A stretch of 64,000 nt of DNA from Geobacillus genomosp. 3 (GTDB lineage Bacteria > Bacillota > Bacilli > Bacillales > Anoxybacillaceae): positions 2,638,001 to 2,702,000 of the forward strand of contig NC_022080.4 in assembly GCF_000445995.2 (NCBI RefSeq). Direction: 5' to 3'. The notes beneath the pieces are model-generated. The model was not told the DNA's origin and searched no databases. It saw nothing but the letters and a program-made list of their open reading frames with translations. Positions 28,106-36,645 of this stretch are shown here, piece after piece (within the stretch, counting starts at the first letter, position 1; each line of letters opens with the position of its first letter). The translations under genes and the position numbers were made by a program.

Positions 28106-29224
28106 TCATCCTGTAAGCACAGAATGAACATCCGTATACGGCATGTTGTGCGCCGCCGCCACGGCTTCGTACACGATGTGCCCGTCAAGCGTGTTGATCC
28201 CTTTTAACAGCGCCGGGTTGTCGAGACAGGCGGTGCGGTAGCCTTTGTTGGCGATTTGCAAGGCGTACGGGATCGTGACGTTCGTTAAGGCGAACGTCGA
28301 TGTGCGCGGCACCGCGCCCGGCATGTTGGCGACGGCGTAATGGACGACGCCGTGCTTGACATATGTCGGGTCATCGTGCGTCGTGACGCGGTCGGTCGTT
28401 TCGAAAATGCCGCCTTGGTCGATGGCAATGTCGACCAACACCGACCCTGGCATCATCGAGCGCACCATCTCTTCCGTCACCAGCTTCGGCGCTTTCGCCC
28501 CCGGGATCAAGACAGCGCCGACGACCAAGTCCGATTCGCGCACGCACTCGCCGATATGGTACGAGTTGGACATCAAGGTCGTCACGTGGTCGCCGAACAA
28601 GTCATCCAACTCGCGGAGCCGCTCGGCGTTAATGTCCAAAATCGTCACGTCCGCCCCGAGCCCGACCGCGATTTTTGCCGCGTTCGTCCCCGCCGTTCCG
28701 CCGCCGATGATCGTCACTTTGCCGCGCCGCACCCCAGGGACTCCGCCAAGCAAAATGCCTTTCCCGCCGTGCGGCTTTTCAAGAAATTGGGCGCCGACTT
28801 GCACCGACATGCGGCCGGCGACTTCGCTCATCGGCGTCAACAGCGGCAGCGAGCCGTTCGCCAGCTGCACCGTCTCGTAAGCGATGCCGACCACCTTTTG
28901 CTCGACAAGCGCTTTCGTGAGCGCTTCGGCCGCCGCCAAATGCAAATACGTAAACAAAATGAGCCCTGGACGGAAGTAGCGAAACTCTTCCGGCAGCGGC
29001 TCTTTCACTTTCAACACCATCTCCGCCGCCCAGGCGTCTTCCGCGTTCGGCACGATCACCGCGCCGGCTTTTTCATACTCGCTGTCGGTGAAGCCGGATT
29101 CGGCGCCGGCATTCGTTTCGACATACACGTCATGCCCGGCTTTGACGAGCGTCATCACGCCGGCCGGGGTGATGGCGACGCGGTTTTCGTTGTTTTTGAT
29201 TTCCTTCGGAATGCCGATTTTCAT
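28106..29224 (-). CDS. ald: Alanine dehydrogenase
   Basis: NAD-dependent interconversion of L-alanine with pyruvate and ammonia; used for alanine catabolism and needed for sporulation in B. subtilis. 372 residues from ATG 29224 ([20 protein letters not shown]). Visible are the substrate Lys in [14 protein letters not shown] and the Rossmann motif [17 protein letters not shown] with acidic VTILD after it. A longer in-frame reading runs into the promoter region and is rejected. It is preceded on the same strand by an SDR gene about 85 bp away. Confidence 0.98.
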   Translation of the reverse strand: MKIGIPKEIKNNENRVAITPAGVMTLVKAGHDVYVETNAGAESGFTDSEYEKAGAVIVPNAEDAWAAEMVLKVKEPLPEEFRYFRPGLILFTYLHLAAAEALTKALVEQKVVGIAYETVQLANGSLPLLTPMSEVAGRMSVQVGAQFLEKPHGGKGILLGGVPGVRRGKVTIIGGGTAGTNAAKIAVGLGADVTILDINAERLRELDDLFGDHVTTLMSNSYHIGECVRESDLVVGAVLIPGAKAPKLVTEEMVRSMMPGSVLVDIAIDQGGIFETTDRVTTHDDPTYVKHGVVHYAVANMPGAVPRTSTFALTNVTIPYALQIANKGYRTACLDNPALLKGINTLDGHIVYEAVAAAHNMPYTDVHSVLTG

Positions 29225-29308
29225 CGTTTTTCCTCCTTTTTCCGTTCCGTTCACTCCCTTATTGTTTCCCTTTCGGCCAGAAAGCAAACAGAACGCGGTC
29301 AGGCGCAC

Positions 29309-30076
29309 TTATTGGAAAACGTGACGATAAATGACGTTCTCTCCGCCCGTGACGTCAATGACCGCCCCGGTGATGAAATCCGAATCATCGTCACACAAAA
29401 AAGCGATGACGCGGGCGATGTCTTCACCCGTGCCCGGGCGCCCGACCGGCGCTTCGGCATCCGGCTTGGCGCGAGCAGCGGCGATCCCGGCTTCCTTCAT
29501 AGCGCCGACAATGTTGCCTGGGCATACCATATTGGCGGTGATGCCGTATCCCGCTTCCTCCAAGGCGATCGTTTTCGTCAGCGACACGAGCCCGACTTTC
29601 GCCGCCCCGAACGCCGAGCGGTACAACCATCCCGGCGCATCGGCCGCTCCTTGAAATCCGTACGTAATGATGCGGCCAAACCGTTGGCGGCGCATAATCG
29701 GGACCGTCCGCTTCACTAAATGAAACACCGCGCTTAAGTTTCCTTCGATCATCGTATACCATTCATCGTCCGTATAATCGGCCAGCTTTTTCCGCTCAAA
29801 AATGTAAGGACCTGCGTTGTTAATGAGGCAATCAATGCGGCCGTACCGCTCCATGGCCGCATCCACCAACCGCGTCAAATCCTCTTTTCTTGTTACATCC
29901 CCTTTCACAAACTGAAGGCGGTCGGCGGCACTGCGGTGTTTCTCAGCAAGCGAGTGCACCGCCTGTTCGTCGCTCCGGTAGTTCACCGTCACCGAATAGC
30001 CTTTCTCAAGCAGCAGCTCGGTCACCTTTCTCCCCAATCCTTTCGCTCCGGCCGTGATCAACGCATGCCGCACCAT
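29309..30076 (-). CDS. Short-chain dehydrogenase/reductase family protein with altered active site
   Basis: 255 residues with a classical SDR fold: cofactor loop ITAGAKGLGRKV near residue 7, NNAG motif (LINNAGPYIF near 85) and C-terminal VTGG. The usual catalytic YxxxK reads FGAAK here (LYRSAFGAAKVGL), so the tyrosine is phenylalanine, and the strand that normally carries the catalytic serine reads GRIITYGFQGAADAPG without one. It may have lost oxidoreductase activity or use another tyrosine. Position next to ald and the metal-hydrolase gene resembles ytkK of B. subtilis, but the symbol is not certain. Confidence 0.82.
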   Translation of the reverse strand: MVRHALITAGAKGLGRKVTELLLEKGYSVTVNYRSDEQAVHSLAEKHRSAADRLQFVKGDVTRKEDLTRLVDAAMERYGRIDCLINNAGPYIFERKKLADYTDDEWYTMIEGNLSAVFHLVKRTVPIMRRQRFGRIITYGFQGAADAPGWLYRSAFGAAKVGLVSLTKTIALEEAGYGITANMVCPGNIVGAMKEAGIAAARAKPDAEAPVGRPGTGEDIARVIAFLCDDDSDFITGAVIDVTGGENVIYRHVFQ

Positions 30077-30142
30077 TCTCCCTCCTCATCACGATTTGCT
30101 GTCTCATTTTTACTTTACTACAAACAAGGAGGAATACAAAAA

Positions 30143-30173
30143 AATAACCATAGCGCATAGGCGCCATGGTTAT
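30143..30173 (-). terminator. Terminator overlapping the end of the 46-residue ORF
   Basis: AATAACCAT plus GCGC pairs with GCGC plus ATGGTTATT (one bulge), followed on the minus strand by TTTTTTTG. The stop codon of the small gene lies inside the stem. Confidence 0.85.
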
Positions 30174-30310
30174 TCGCCGACTTCGCGGCGCGGGTCGTAA
30201 TACGATTCATCATCCTCAATAATGCCACTCTCGTACGATTCGGTAATTTGTTCGGTGATCGTCTGCACTTCTTCTTCCTCATACTTCCAGCCGTCATACC
30301 GCTTTTCCAT
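30170..30310 (-). CDS. Small acidic protein of 46 residues, function unknown
   Basis: Complete short gene with an AGGAAGGGCG ribosome-binding site directly ahead of ATG 30310 and its own terminator. The protein begins MEKRYDGWKYEEEEVQTITE and ends with DDESYYDPRREVGE. It is strongly acidic, with four glutamates in a row and many tyrosines, and has no hydrophobic segment. I do not recognise the family. The good start signal, the terminator overlapping its stop and isolation between a stress-protein gene and an SDR gene argue that it is real. Confidence 0.7.
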   Translation of the reverse strand: MEKRYDGWKYEEEEVQTITEQITESYESGIIEDDESYYDPRREVGE

Positions 30311-30353
30311 CGCCCTTCCTCCCTTTTTTCACAAAATCTCAATATATGGTCTA

Positions 30354-30379
30354 GTTTCCCGCCAGTCAAACGAGGGTAT
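30354..30379 (+). promoter_or_regulatory. Sigma-B-like promoter of the universal stress protein gene
   Basis: GTTTCC (30354-30359) and GGGTAT (30374-30379) with a 14-bp spacer, close to the general-stress consensus GTTT-N12-15-GGGTAT. The -10 overlaps a TATACT that vegetative polymerase could use. About 45 bp upstream of the start codon. Confidence 0.55.
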
Positions 30380-30424
30380 ACTATATATAGAGATAACATT
30401 TTTATCCAAAGGGAGTGGGAGAAT

Positions 30425-30871
30425 ATGACCACAATATACAAAACGATCGTCGTCGCCGTCGATGGCTCGAAGGAAGCGGAATGGGCGTTGAAAAAAGCGA
30501 TCCAAATCGCCAAGCGAAACGGGGCGAAGCTCATTTTGTCCCATATCATCGACTTGCGCGGCTTTACGACGGTCGAGGCGCACGATTATGCCCTTGCCGA
30601 ACGGTCGGAACAGTATGCAAACGAACTGCTCGAGCGGTATAAAAACGAAGCCATCGCCGCCGGGCTCAATGACGTCGAGACCGATATCGAGTTCGGCTCG
30701 CCGAAAGTGAAAATCGCCAAAGAAGTGGCGCCGAAATATAAAGCCGATTTGATCATTTGCGGCGCAACCGGATTAAACGCCGTCGAACGGCTGCTCATTG
30801 GCAGCGTCTCGGAAAACATCGTCCGCCATGCGAAATGCGATGTGCTTGTTGTGCGGACGCCGAAAGAATAG
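30425..30871 (+). CDS. Universal stress protein UspA family
   Basis: 148-residue single-domain Usp protein. It starts MTTIYKTIVVAVDGSKEAEW with the first strand of the alpha/beta fold and carries the ATP-binding pattern near the C-terminus (ICGATGLNAVERLLIGSVSE then NIVRHAKCDVLVVRTP, fitting G-2x-G-9x-G-S/T). ATP binding is therefore likely. The ATG at 30425 follows AAAGGGAGTGGGAGAAT. A sigma-B-like promoter precedes it, fitting a general stress role. It is monocistronic, facing the argH terminator. Confidence 0.93.
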   Translation: MTTIYKTIVVAVDGSKEAEWALKKAIQIAKRNGAKLILSHIIDLRGFTTVEAHDYALAERSEQYANELLERYKNEAIAAGLNDVETDIEFGSPKVKIAKEVAPKYKADLIICGATGLNAVERLLIGSVSENIVRHAKCDVLVVRTPKE

Positions 30872-30926
30872 CCTTCCGCGCCCAACGAACGCATCCATTC
30901 TCTGCGCCGCCGGTGAATGCCAAAAA

Positions 30927-30950
30927 AACACCCCGCCGTTACGGGGTGTT
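30927..30950. terminator. Terminator between usp and argH
   Basis: AACACCCCG/CGGGGTGTT stem; the argH stop codon is in the loop region, and the minus strand continues TTTTTTTGG. May work for both convergent genes. Confidence 0.85.
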
Positions 30951-32318
30951 TAGCTTTTCTTTCGCTTTTTCAATCGCCGCCCGCACTTCGGCAAAACCGG
31001 TGCCGCCGGCGCTGTTGCGGCGGTTGACGGCCGTGCGCGGGTTCAAGGCGTCATAAATGTCTTCGTCAAAGAGCGGCGACGCCTCCTGATACACCTCAAG
31101 CGGCAAGTCGGCCAAAAAGACGCCTTTCTCAATGCAAAGCAGCACGAGCTTGCCGACGATTTCATGCGCCTCGCGGAACGGGACGCCTTTGGCGGCCAAG
31201 TAATCGGCGAGCTCGGTCGCGTTCGAAAAGTCCTGCTTCGTCGCCCGCTCCATGACGTCTGTGCGCACGTTCATCGTCTCAATCATGCCGGTGAAAATTT
31301 TCAACGACCCGACGACCGTCTTCACCGTATCGAACATGCCTTCCTTATCTTCTTGCATGTCTTTGTTGTAGGCGAGCGGCAGCCCTTTCATCACCGTAAG
31401 GAGCGCCATCAAGTGGCCGTACACGCGGCCGGTTTTGCCGCGGATGAGCTCGGCCATGTCCGGGTTTTTCTTTTGCGGCATGATGCTGCTGCCGGTCGCA
31501 AACGCATCATCGAGCTCAATGAACTGAAACTCTTGGCTTGACCAAAGAATGAGCTCTTCGGCGAGCCGCGACAGGTGCATCATGAGCATCGAGCTGTTGC
31601 TCAAAAATTCGATGATGAAATCGCGGTCGCTCACAGCGTCCAAGCTGTTTTCGTAAATGCCGGCAAAGCCCAACAGCTCCGCCGTCCGCCCGCGGTCGAT
31701 CGGAAACGTCGTCCCGGCGAGCGCCCCGGCGCCGAGCGGCGACTTGTTGATGCGCGTTTGCGACTCGGAAAACCGTTCATAGTCGCGCTCGAGCATCCAC
31801 ACATATGCGAGCAGATGGTGGGCAAACGAAATCGGCTGCGCCCGCTGCAAATGCGTATACCCGGGCATGATCGTCTCGACGTGCGTTTCCGCCTGCGCGA
31901 CAAGCGCCCGCTGCAGCCCGCGGATGAGGCCAAGAATCTCCGCAACGCGCTTGCGCAAGTATAAATGCATGTCGGTCGCCACTTGGTCGTTCCGGCTCCG
32001 TCCGGTGTGTAGCTTGCCGCCGACCGGACCGATGTCGTCGATCAACATTTTTTCAATGTTTAAATGGATGTCTTCATACGCCACGGAAAACTCGAGTTCC
32101 CCTCGCTTGGCTTTTTCCAACAGGCGGTTCAGCCCGCCTTTGATCTTCTCGACGTCTTCCGCCGGCAAAATGCCGCACTCGCCGAGCATCGTCACATGGG
32201 CGAGGCTGCCCTCGATGTCTTCTTCCACCAGCTCCTGGTCGAACGGGATCGACGCGCCGAACTCGTCGACCCATTCTTCCGCTGTTTTCGTAAACCGTCC
32301 GCCCCAAAGTTTTTTCAC
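30939..32318 (-). CDS. argH: Argininosuccinate lyase
   Basis: Splits argininosuccinate into arginine and fumarate, the last step of arginine synthesis. 459 residues from ATG 32318 ([20 protein letters not shown]). The fumarase-superfamily signature [20 protein letters not shown] with the catalytic serine loop is near residue 280, and [15 protein letters not shown] is near 105. It follows argG after 49 bp without a terminator, so both come from the ArgR-controlled argG promoter. Confidence 0.98.
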   Translation of the reverse strand: MKKLWGGRFTKTAEEWVDEFGASIPFDQELVEEDIEGSLAHVTMLGECGILPAEDVEKIKGGLNRLLEKAKRGELEFSVAYEDIHLNIEKMLIDDIGPVGGKLHTGRSRNDQVATDMHLYLRKRVAEILGLIRGLQRALVAQAETHVETIMPGYTHLQRAQPISFAHHLLAYVWMLERDYERFSESQTRINKSPLGAGALAGTTFPIDRGRTAELLGFAGIYENSLDAVSDRDFIIEFLSNSSMLMMHLSRLAEELILWSSQEFQFIELDDAFATGSSIMPQKKNPDMAELIRGKTGRVYGHLMALLTVMKGLPLAYNKDMQEDKEGMFDTVKTVVGSLKIFTGMIETMNVRTDVMERATKQDFSNATELADYLAAKGVPFREAHEIVGKLVLLCIEKGVFLADLPLEVYQEASPLFDEDIYDALNPRTAVNRRNSAGGTGFAEVRAAIEKAKEKLNTP

Positions 32319-32367
32319 GAATCTCGCCGCAGAGGAATGCGACTTCCTCCTTCCTGTTCCCGATGGT

Positions 32368-33588
32368 TTATTGGCCGGTCGGCACCGACGCTTTGTTTTG
32401 CTTGTTCACGATGCTGTTGACTTTCGTCGGCAAGCCGTACAGCGTGATGAACCCGACGGCTGCTTGATGGTCAAACTCGTCTTCTGACGTATATGTCGCC
32501 AATTTTTCATCATAGAGCGAGAACGGCGATTTGCGCCCTTCGACGATCGCATGGCCTTTAAACAACTTCACGCGCACGACGCCGGTGACGTTTTTCTGCG
32601 TTTCCTTCAAAAACGCGACGAGCGCGTCTTTAAGCGGCGAAAACCAAAGGCCGTTGTAGATGACTTCGGCGATTTTTTGCTCGATGAGCGGTTTGAAATG
32701 GGCGACTTCCCGCACCAATGTCAAATCTTCGAGCTCTTTATGCGCTTTGATCAAGGTCATGGCGCCCGGGCATTCGTACACTTCGCGCGATTTGATGCCG
32801 ACAAGGCGGTTTTCGACATGGTCGATGCGCCCGACGCCGTGCTTGCCGGCCAACGCGTTCAACTCCAAAATGAGCTGCGCGAGCGGGTATGCCTTCCCGT
32901 TTAACGTCACCGGCACACCTTGTTCAAAGCCGATTTCAATCACATCCGGCACATCCGGGGCATTTTCAAGCGAAGCGGTGAGCTCGTACGCTTCTTCCGG
33001 CGGCGCGGCCCACGGATCTTCCAAAATGCCGCACTCGTTGCTGCGGCCCCATAAGTTTTGGTCAATCGAAAACGGGCTGTCCAGATCGACCGGAATCGGA
33101 ATGCCGTGCTGTTTCGCATATTCGATTTCTTCCTCGCGCGACCAGCTCCATTCGCGCACCGGGGCGATGACGTCCAAATCCGGATTGAGCGCTTTGATCG
33201 ACACTTCAAAGCGCACTTGGTCGTTCCCTTTCCCCGTGCAGCCGTGAGCGACCGCCACCGCGCCTTCGAGCTCGGCGATTTCAACGAGTTTTTTCGCGAT
33301 GAGCGGACGCGACAGCGCCGAGACGAGCGGATATTTCCCTTCATACAAGGCGTTTGCCTGCAGAGCGATGAGCGCATACTCGTTCGCAAACTCGTCTTTG
33401 ACGTCGATCACGTACGATTTGATCGCGCCGACTTTGAGCGCTTTTTCTTTCACGAAATCAAGGTCTTTTCCTTCCCCAAGGTCCAAGCAGCACGCGATCA
33501 CATCATAGCCGCGCTCCTGGAGCCATTTGATTGCCACCGATGTATCTAAACCGCCAGAATAGGCCAACACCAATTTTGGATTTGCCAT
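32368..33588 (-). CDS. argG: Argininosuccinate synthase
   Basis: ATP-dependent condensation of citrulline and aspartate. 406 residues; ATG 33588 gives [20 protein letters not shown] with the PP-loop SGGLDTS. Further signatures are [17 protein letters not shown] near residue 115 and the substrate-binding stretch around [17 protein letters not shown]. First gene of argG-argH; its promoter is covered by an ARG-box-like sequence 25-60 bp upstream of the start. Confidence 0.98.
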   Translation of the reverse strand: MANPKLVLAYSGGLDTSVAIKWLQERGYDVIACCLDLGEGKDLDFVKEKALKVGAIKSYVIDVKDEFANEYALIALQANALYEGKYPLVSALSRPLIAKKLVEIAELEGAVAVAHGCTGKGNDQVRFEVSIKALNPDLDVIAPVREWSWSREEEIEYAKQHGIPIPVDLDSPFSIDQNLWGRSNECGILEDPWAAPPEEAYELTASLENAPDVPDVIEIGFEQGVPVTLNGKAYPLAQLILELNALAGKHGVGRIDHVENRLVGIKSREVYECPGAMTLIKAHKELEDLTLVREVAHFKPLIEQKIAEVIYNGLWFSPLKDALVAFLKETQKNVTGVVRVKLFKGHAIVEGRKSPFSLYDEKLATYTSEDEFDHQAAVGFITLYGLPTKVNSIVNKQNKASVPTGQ

Positions 33589-33609
33589 GGTCGTTCCCCT
33601 CTCCTGTCA

Positions 33610-33643
33610 CATAAATATACTTAATCATAAATAAATATTCAAA
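33610..33643 (-). promoter_or_regulatory. argGH promoter overlapped by ArgR (ARG box) sequence
   Basis: TTGAAT (33637-33642) and TATATT (33614-33619) on the minus strand with a 17-bp spacer. The plus-strand sequence CATAAATAAATATTCAAA (33626-33643) agrees with the B. subtilis ARG box CATGAATAAAAATKCAAK at 15 of 18 positions; a weaker copy begins at 33610 (CATAAATATACTTAATC). Binding there would cover the promoter and repress it when arginine is present. Confidence 0.75.
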
Positions 33644-33768
33644 TTGAGCACATTATCACTTTATCAGCTTTCGGATCATTTTTCAATACATATTCAACAA
33701 AAAGAATAAAAATTCCTCACCGATATGCAGGAAGGTTTCGTATAATAGAAGAAAAGGAGGCAGAGGGA

Positions 33769-34089
33769 ATGAACGGCATCTTCATCGACGACAAGCGGCT
33801 CGGCATCCGCCTGCCGCATTTGGACAAGCCTTGGGACGACTACAGCGCAGATGAGCAAGAGGCGATTTTGCTTGAGTGGGAGGCGATCCGCGGCTTGATC
33901 CCCGACCGCATCGCCGCCCTGGAGCGGAAAATCGATGAAAAGCAAGACGAACTCGGCCGCGAAACCGACTTCGAACGCTCGTGCCAGCTGAATGCGGAAG
34001 TAGCGGAACTCGCTTCCATCATCAATGATTTATGGATTTGGTATCGGGTCAGTCCCCATGTTTCCTTTGAAAAGGAAGGGACGGGATGA
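33769..34089 (+). CDS. Hypothetical protein, 106 residues
   Basis: A good AAAAGGAGGCAGAGGGA ribosome-binding site and a perfect TATAAT at 33741-33746 support this gene. The product starts MNGIFIDDKRLGIRLPHLDK and is mostly helical, with a charged heptad-like region LERKIDEKQDELGRETDFER and a hydrophobic end segment LASIINDLWIWYRV. I do not recognise the family. Its last codons overlap the start of a broken acyl-CoA synthetase fragment in ATGA, so the C-terminal residues after about 98 may be a junction product. Confidence 0.65.
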   Translation: MNGIFIDDKRLGIRLPHLDKPWDDYSADEQEAILLEWEAIRGLIPDRIAALERKIDEKQDELGRETDFERSCQLNAEVAELASIINDLWIWYRVSPHVSFEKEGTG

Positions 34090-34344
34090 CCAACTTCGCG
34101 TACGCCCCGACCGCGTACCGGGCGATGGCGGCAGCCGGCGCGGACGTCATTCGCCGCTATCAGCTGAACGTGCACGCCATGAGCTCGGCCGGCGAACCGC
34201 TCAATCCGGAAGTCATCCGCTTTTTTCCAAGAACATGTGGGCGTCACGATCCACGACCATTATGGCTTGTCGGAGACGTTGATGCTAAGCGCTTCATCCT
34301 GCGCAATCAAGAACGGGAAAAATGCATCAAGGCTTGATGAATGA
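34086..34344 (+). pseudogene. Remnant of an acyl/acetyl-CoA synthetase, internal fragment with frameshift
   Basis: The first frame reads TNFAYAPTAYRAM.. and SSAGEPLNPEVIRFF, the middle of AMP-forming acyl-CoA synthetases. At a run of six T (about 34221-34226) the frame breaks. One frame on, the homology continues as QEHVGVTIHDHYGLSETLML, which contains the YGxxE adenylation motif, and then degrades to a stop at 34342-34344. The N-terminal 200 or more residues and the C-terminal domain are missing. It is therefore a decayed internal piece of about 80 codons. Its ATG overlaps the stop of the upstream gene by chance or as a deletion scar. A related intact gene in the window is ytcI. Confidence 0.8.
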
Positions 34345-34376
34345 AAGAGGATGCCCGCAGCGGGCATCCTCTTTTT
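34344..34376. terminator. Bidirectional terminator before moaB
   Basis: AAAGAGGATGCCCG/CGGGCATCCTCTTT with a 3-base loop; T tract on both strands. Confidence 0.9.
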
Positions 34377-34395
34377 CGCTTATGTTCTCTTTTCG

Positions 34396-34917
34396 TCAAC
34401 GCGGCGCCCTATCCTTCCGAATCTCCCGCACGACATGCCCAAGCTCAGGCAAAATAAGCTTCGTCATCGCGAGGCGCACGGCGCCGGTCGAGCCGGGGGT
34501 GCAAAAGACGGCGGTGTCCATCGCCACGCCGGCGACGGCGCGCGACAGCATGGCGGCTGGGCCGATGTCTTCCGTATAGCTTAAGAAACGGAACAGCTCG
34601 CCAAAGCCGACGAGCTCTTTCTCGAGCAGCGCGCCGACCGTTTCGATCGTGACGTCGCGCTTGGCGATGCCGGTGCCGCCGTTCGTGAGCACGACGTCGA
34701 CGTCAAGGCGGCGGCAGCCGTCGAGCACCGCCGCGCGAATGGCGTCCGCTTCATCTTTCACGATTTCATAGCCGGCGACCTCATGTCCGGATTCCGTGAG
34801 CAGCTCGATCATCAGCCGGCCGCTCCGGTCGGTTTCCTCGGTTCTTGTGTCGCTGACGGTGATGACTTTGCAGCGGACGGTTTTGGGGGCTTCTTGTTTA
34901 TGTTCGCTTGTGCTCAT
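34396..34917 (-). CDS. moaB: Molybdenum cofactor biosynthesis protein MoaB
   Basis: 173-residue MogA/MoaB family protein, which binds molybdopterin and adenylylates it in moco synthesis. Motifs are LTNGGTGIAKRDVTIE near residue 80 and FCTPGSTGAVRLAM near 140. The start is taken at ATG 34917 (MSTSEHKQ) because AAAGGAG lies 9 bp ahead; the ATG three codons earlier is immediately against the ribosome-binding site. It is monocistronic and convergent with the pseudogene. No other moco genes are in the window. Confidence 0.94.
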   Translation of the reverse strand: MSTSEHKQEAPKTVRCKVITVSDTRTEETDRSGRLMIELLTESGHEVAGYEIVKDEADAIRAAVLDGCRRLDVDVVLTNGGTGIAKRDVTIETVGALLEKELVGFGELFRFLSYTEDIGPAAMLSRAVAGVAMDTAVFCTPGSTGAVRLAMTKLILPELGHVVREIRKDRAPR

Positions 34918-35031
34918 CGGTTTCATCTCCTTTGCATTCGGTTACCTATAGTATAGCAAAAACATCCTTCCCGCCGGCGCGAAGCGGAACGCCCATGAGC
35001 GCAAATCTTGTACACTTTTGGACAAAAATAT

Positions 35032-35061
35032 TTGTTATATAATAGACAGAATTGTTATAAT
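35032..35061 (+). promoter_or_regulatory. Promoter of the LuxR-type regulator gene
   Basis: TTGTTA (35032-35037) and TATAAT (35056-35061) with an 18-bp spacer, about 70 bp before the TTG start. A second TATAAT at 35038-35043 with TTGGAC upstream has too short a spacer. The 207-bp gap after moaB holds nothing else clear. Confidence 0.5.
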
Positions 35062-35133
35062 ATTAACACATAGGGGAAACGCGTCTATCCATTTATGCGG
35101 AGGGGATCGGTGTAGGGGAAGGAGGGAAGAGCG

Positions 35134-36645
35134 TTGCATCGCACGTTAAACGAAAAGCTGCAGTCCGTTTTGCAAGATGGGATGACGGTCATCGGGCAGC
35201 ATCACGGGCCCATCGTCGCCCGCTGGCATGAAAAATGGCGCGACTTGCAAGAAAAAGGGCATTTAGCGGCTCCTTTAGTGGAAACAGCCATTCGCCTGCT
35301 TTCCTGCTATTTTTCCAAAACGGGCGGCGAAGTCCGCGAATGGCTGAAAGCTGTCGGCGAAGCTTGGCGGACCGATCCTCATTTTGCGCCTTCAAACAAA
35401 GTGACGTTTGTGTTCACGCTGCTGGAAAACGCTGTTCATGAGGTGGTGCAGTCCGCGCCTGGCAGCACGTTTTACGACCGGCAGGCGGTCCAATATTTGT
35501 TTTCCAAAATGTATGAAGCCGCCTTTTCCCAAACGACCGACGGCGAGCCGGACATCGGCCGTTTTTTGGAGCAGCTCGCCGCTTCCAGGCAGCTTCCGAT
35601 TGAGTGGATCGCCCAACTGGACAAGACGGACGGCCGTTTTTCGATTCAAAAACTATACGGAGAAACGGACTGGCTTCCGGACGACGTTCCGACGCTCGAA
35701 GCGGACACGATTTTTTCTCTGTCCGAGCAGCTGCTTTCCCGCATGCCAAAGACGGGAAAGAAGCGGCGCGTCATTCCGCTTCCGTGGGAAGAAACCGTTT
35801 TCCTGTTTTGCACCGGTGAAACGGAGCAGCAAGTGCTTCCGTTTCTCCTGCATGCGCTCGAGCTGTTCCACGCCGGGGGCATGGCGCTCGAACAAACAAA
35901 GCAGGACCAGCTTTGGAAAGATGCCGTCATTTTGTTCGACCGTTGGATTATGCGTGCCAAATCGCTGCAGCAGGCGGTCGAATACATCGCCTCCGGTTTT
36001 GTCACCTATTTGCCGTTTGAACGGTGCGCGCTGTTCGCCTACTCGAGCGCCAATGAAAGCGGATTCGGCCTTTACGGCTATAAGCTCGACAATGACAAAA
36101 TCAAAAGCATTCACGAAAGCCTGAACGGCTTGCCGCTCATTAAACAGTACATGCAACAGCTCGAGCTGCTCGGCAGCCATATGGCGAACGTGCCGCCTAT
36201 CTACATGGCAGATGCGGCGGAAGGGCTGCCGGTGAAATATGTCAAGCAGTTTCAGCTCGAGTCGATCGTCATCGCCCCAGTGTATGCCCCGTCGGAAAGC
36301 CGGCTCATCGGCGCAGCCATTTTGGATCAAGGGCCTGGCCGGCCGTTTACGCTCTCGAGCGATATTTTTACTGCCGTCATGAAATTCGGCCAAAGCGCCG
36401 GGGAAGTGCTGGCGAAATTCAGCGGCGGCCGCCCCGAATGGTCCCATCCTGCCCCGCACTTGTCGCCGCGGGAAATGGAAGTGTTGAAGCTCGTCGCCGA
36501 AGGGGCCTCGACGTATGAGGCGGCAAAGCGTCTCCATTTAAGCGAATACACGGTGCGCGACTATGTATCGGCCATCTTGCAAAAAATGAACGCCAAAAAC
36601 CGGACCGAGGCGATTGTGAAAGCGATTCGCGACGGAATCATTTAA
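35134..36645 (+). CDS. LuxR/GerE-type transcriptional regulator with large N-terminal sensor
   Basis: 503-residue protein whose last 65 residues are a GerE helix-turn-helix (LSPREMEVLKLVAEGASTYE then AAKRLHLSEYTVRDYVSAIL). The N-terminal 110 residues are helical and could be an RsbR-type globin-like domain. A region around 280-420 resembles a GAF domain (QQAVEYIASGFVTYLPFERC). No receiver or kinase domain is visible, so it should sense a small molecule or a redox or lipid signal directly. The start is TTG 35134 behind GGAAGGAGGGAAGA. The stop TAA is part of TTTAA, behind which a 222-bp element is inserted. It is convergent with the lipid-oxidation block and is the nearest regulator to it. Confidence 0.85.
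   Translation: MHRTLNEKLQSVLQDGMTVIGQHHGPIVARWHEKWRDLQEKGHLAAPLVETAIRLLSCYFSKTGGEVREWLKAVGEAWRTDPHFAPSNKVTFVFTLLENAVHEVVQSAPGSTFYDRQAVQYLFSKMYEAAFSQTTDGEPDIGRFLEQLAASRQLPIEWIAQLDKTDGRFSIQKLYGETDWLPDDVPTLEADTIFSLSEQLLSRMPKTGKKRRVIPLPWEETVFLFCTGETEQQVLPFLLHALELFHAGGMALEQTKQDQLWKDAVILFDRWIMRAKSLQQAVEYIASGFVTYLPFERCALFAYSSANESGFGLYGYKLDNDKIKSIHESLNGLPLIKQYMQQLELLGSHMANVPPIYMADAAEGLPVKYVKQFQLESIVIAPVYAPSESRLIGAAILDQGPGRPFTLSSDIFTAVMKFGQSAGEVLAKFSGGRPEWSHPAPHLSPREMEVLKLVAEGASTYEAAKRLHLSEYTVRDYVSAILQKMNAKNRTEAIVKAIRDGII

Noticed and set aside
28340..29719. Plus-strand open frame of 459 codons opposite ald and the SDR gene
   Set aside because: Covers two well-supported genes on the other strand and their gap; no protein-like motifs.
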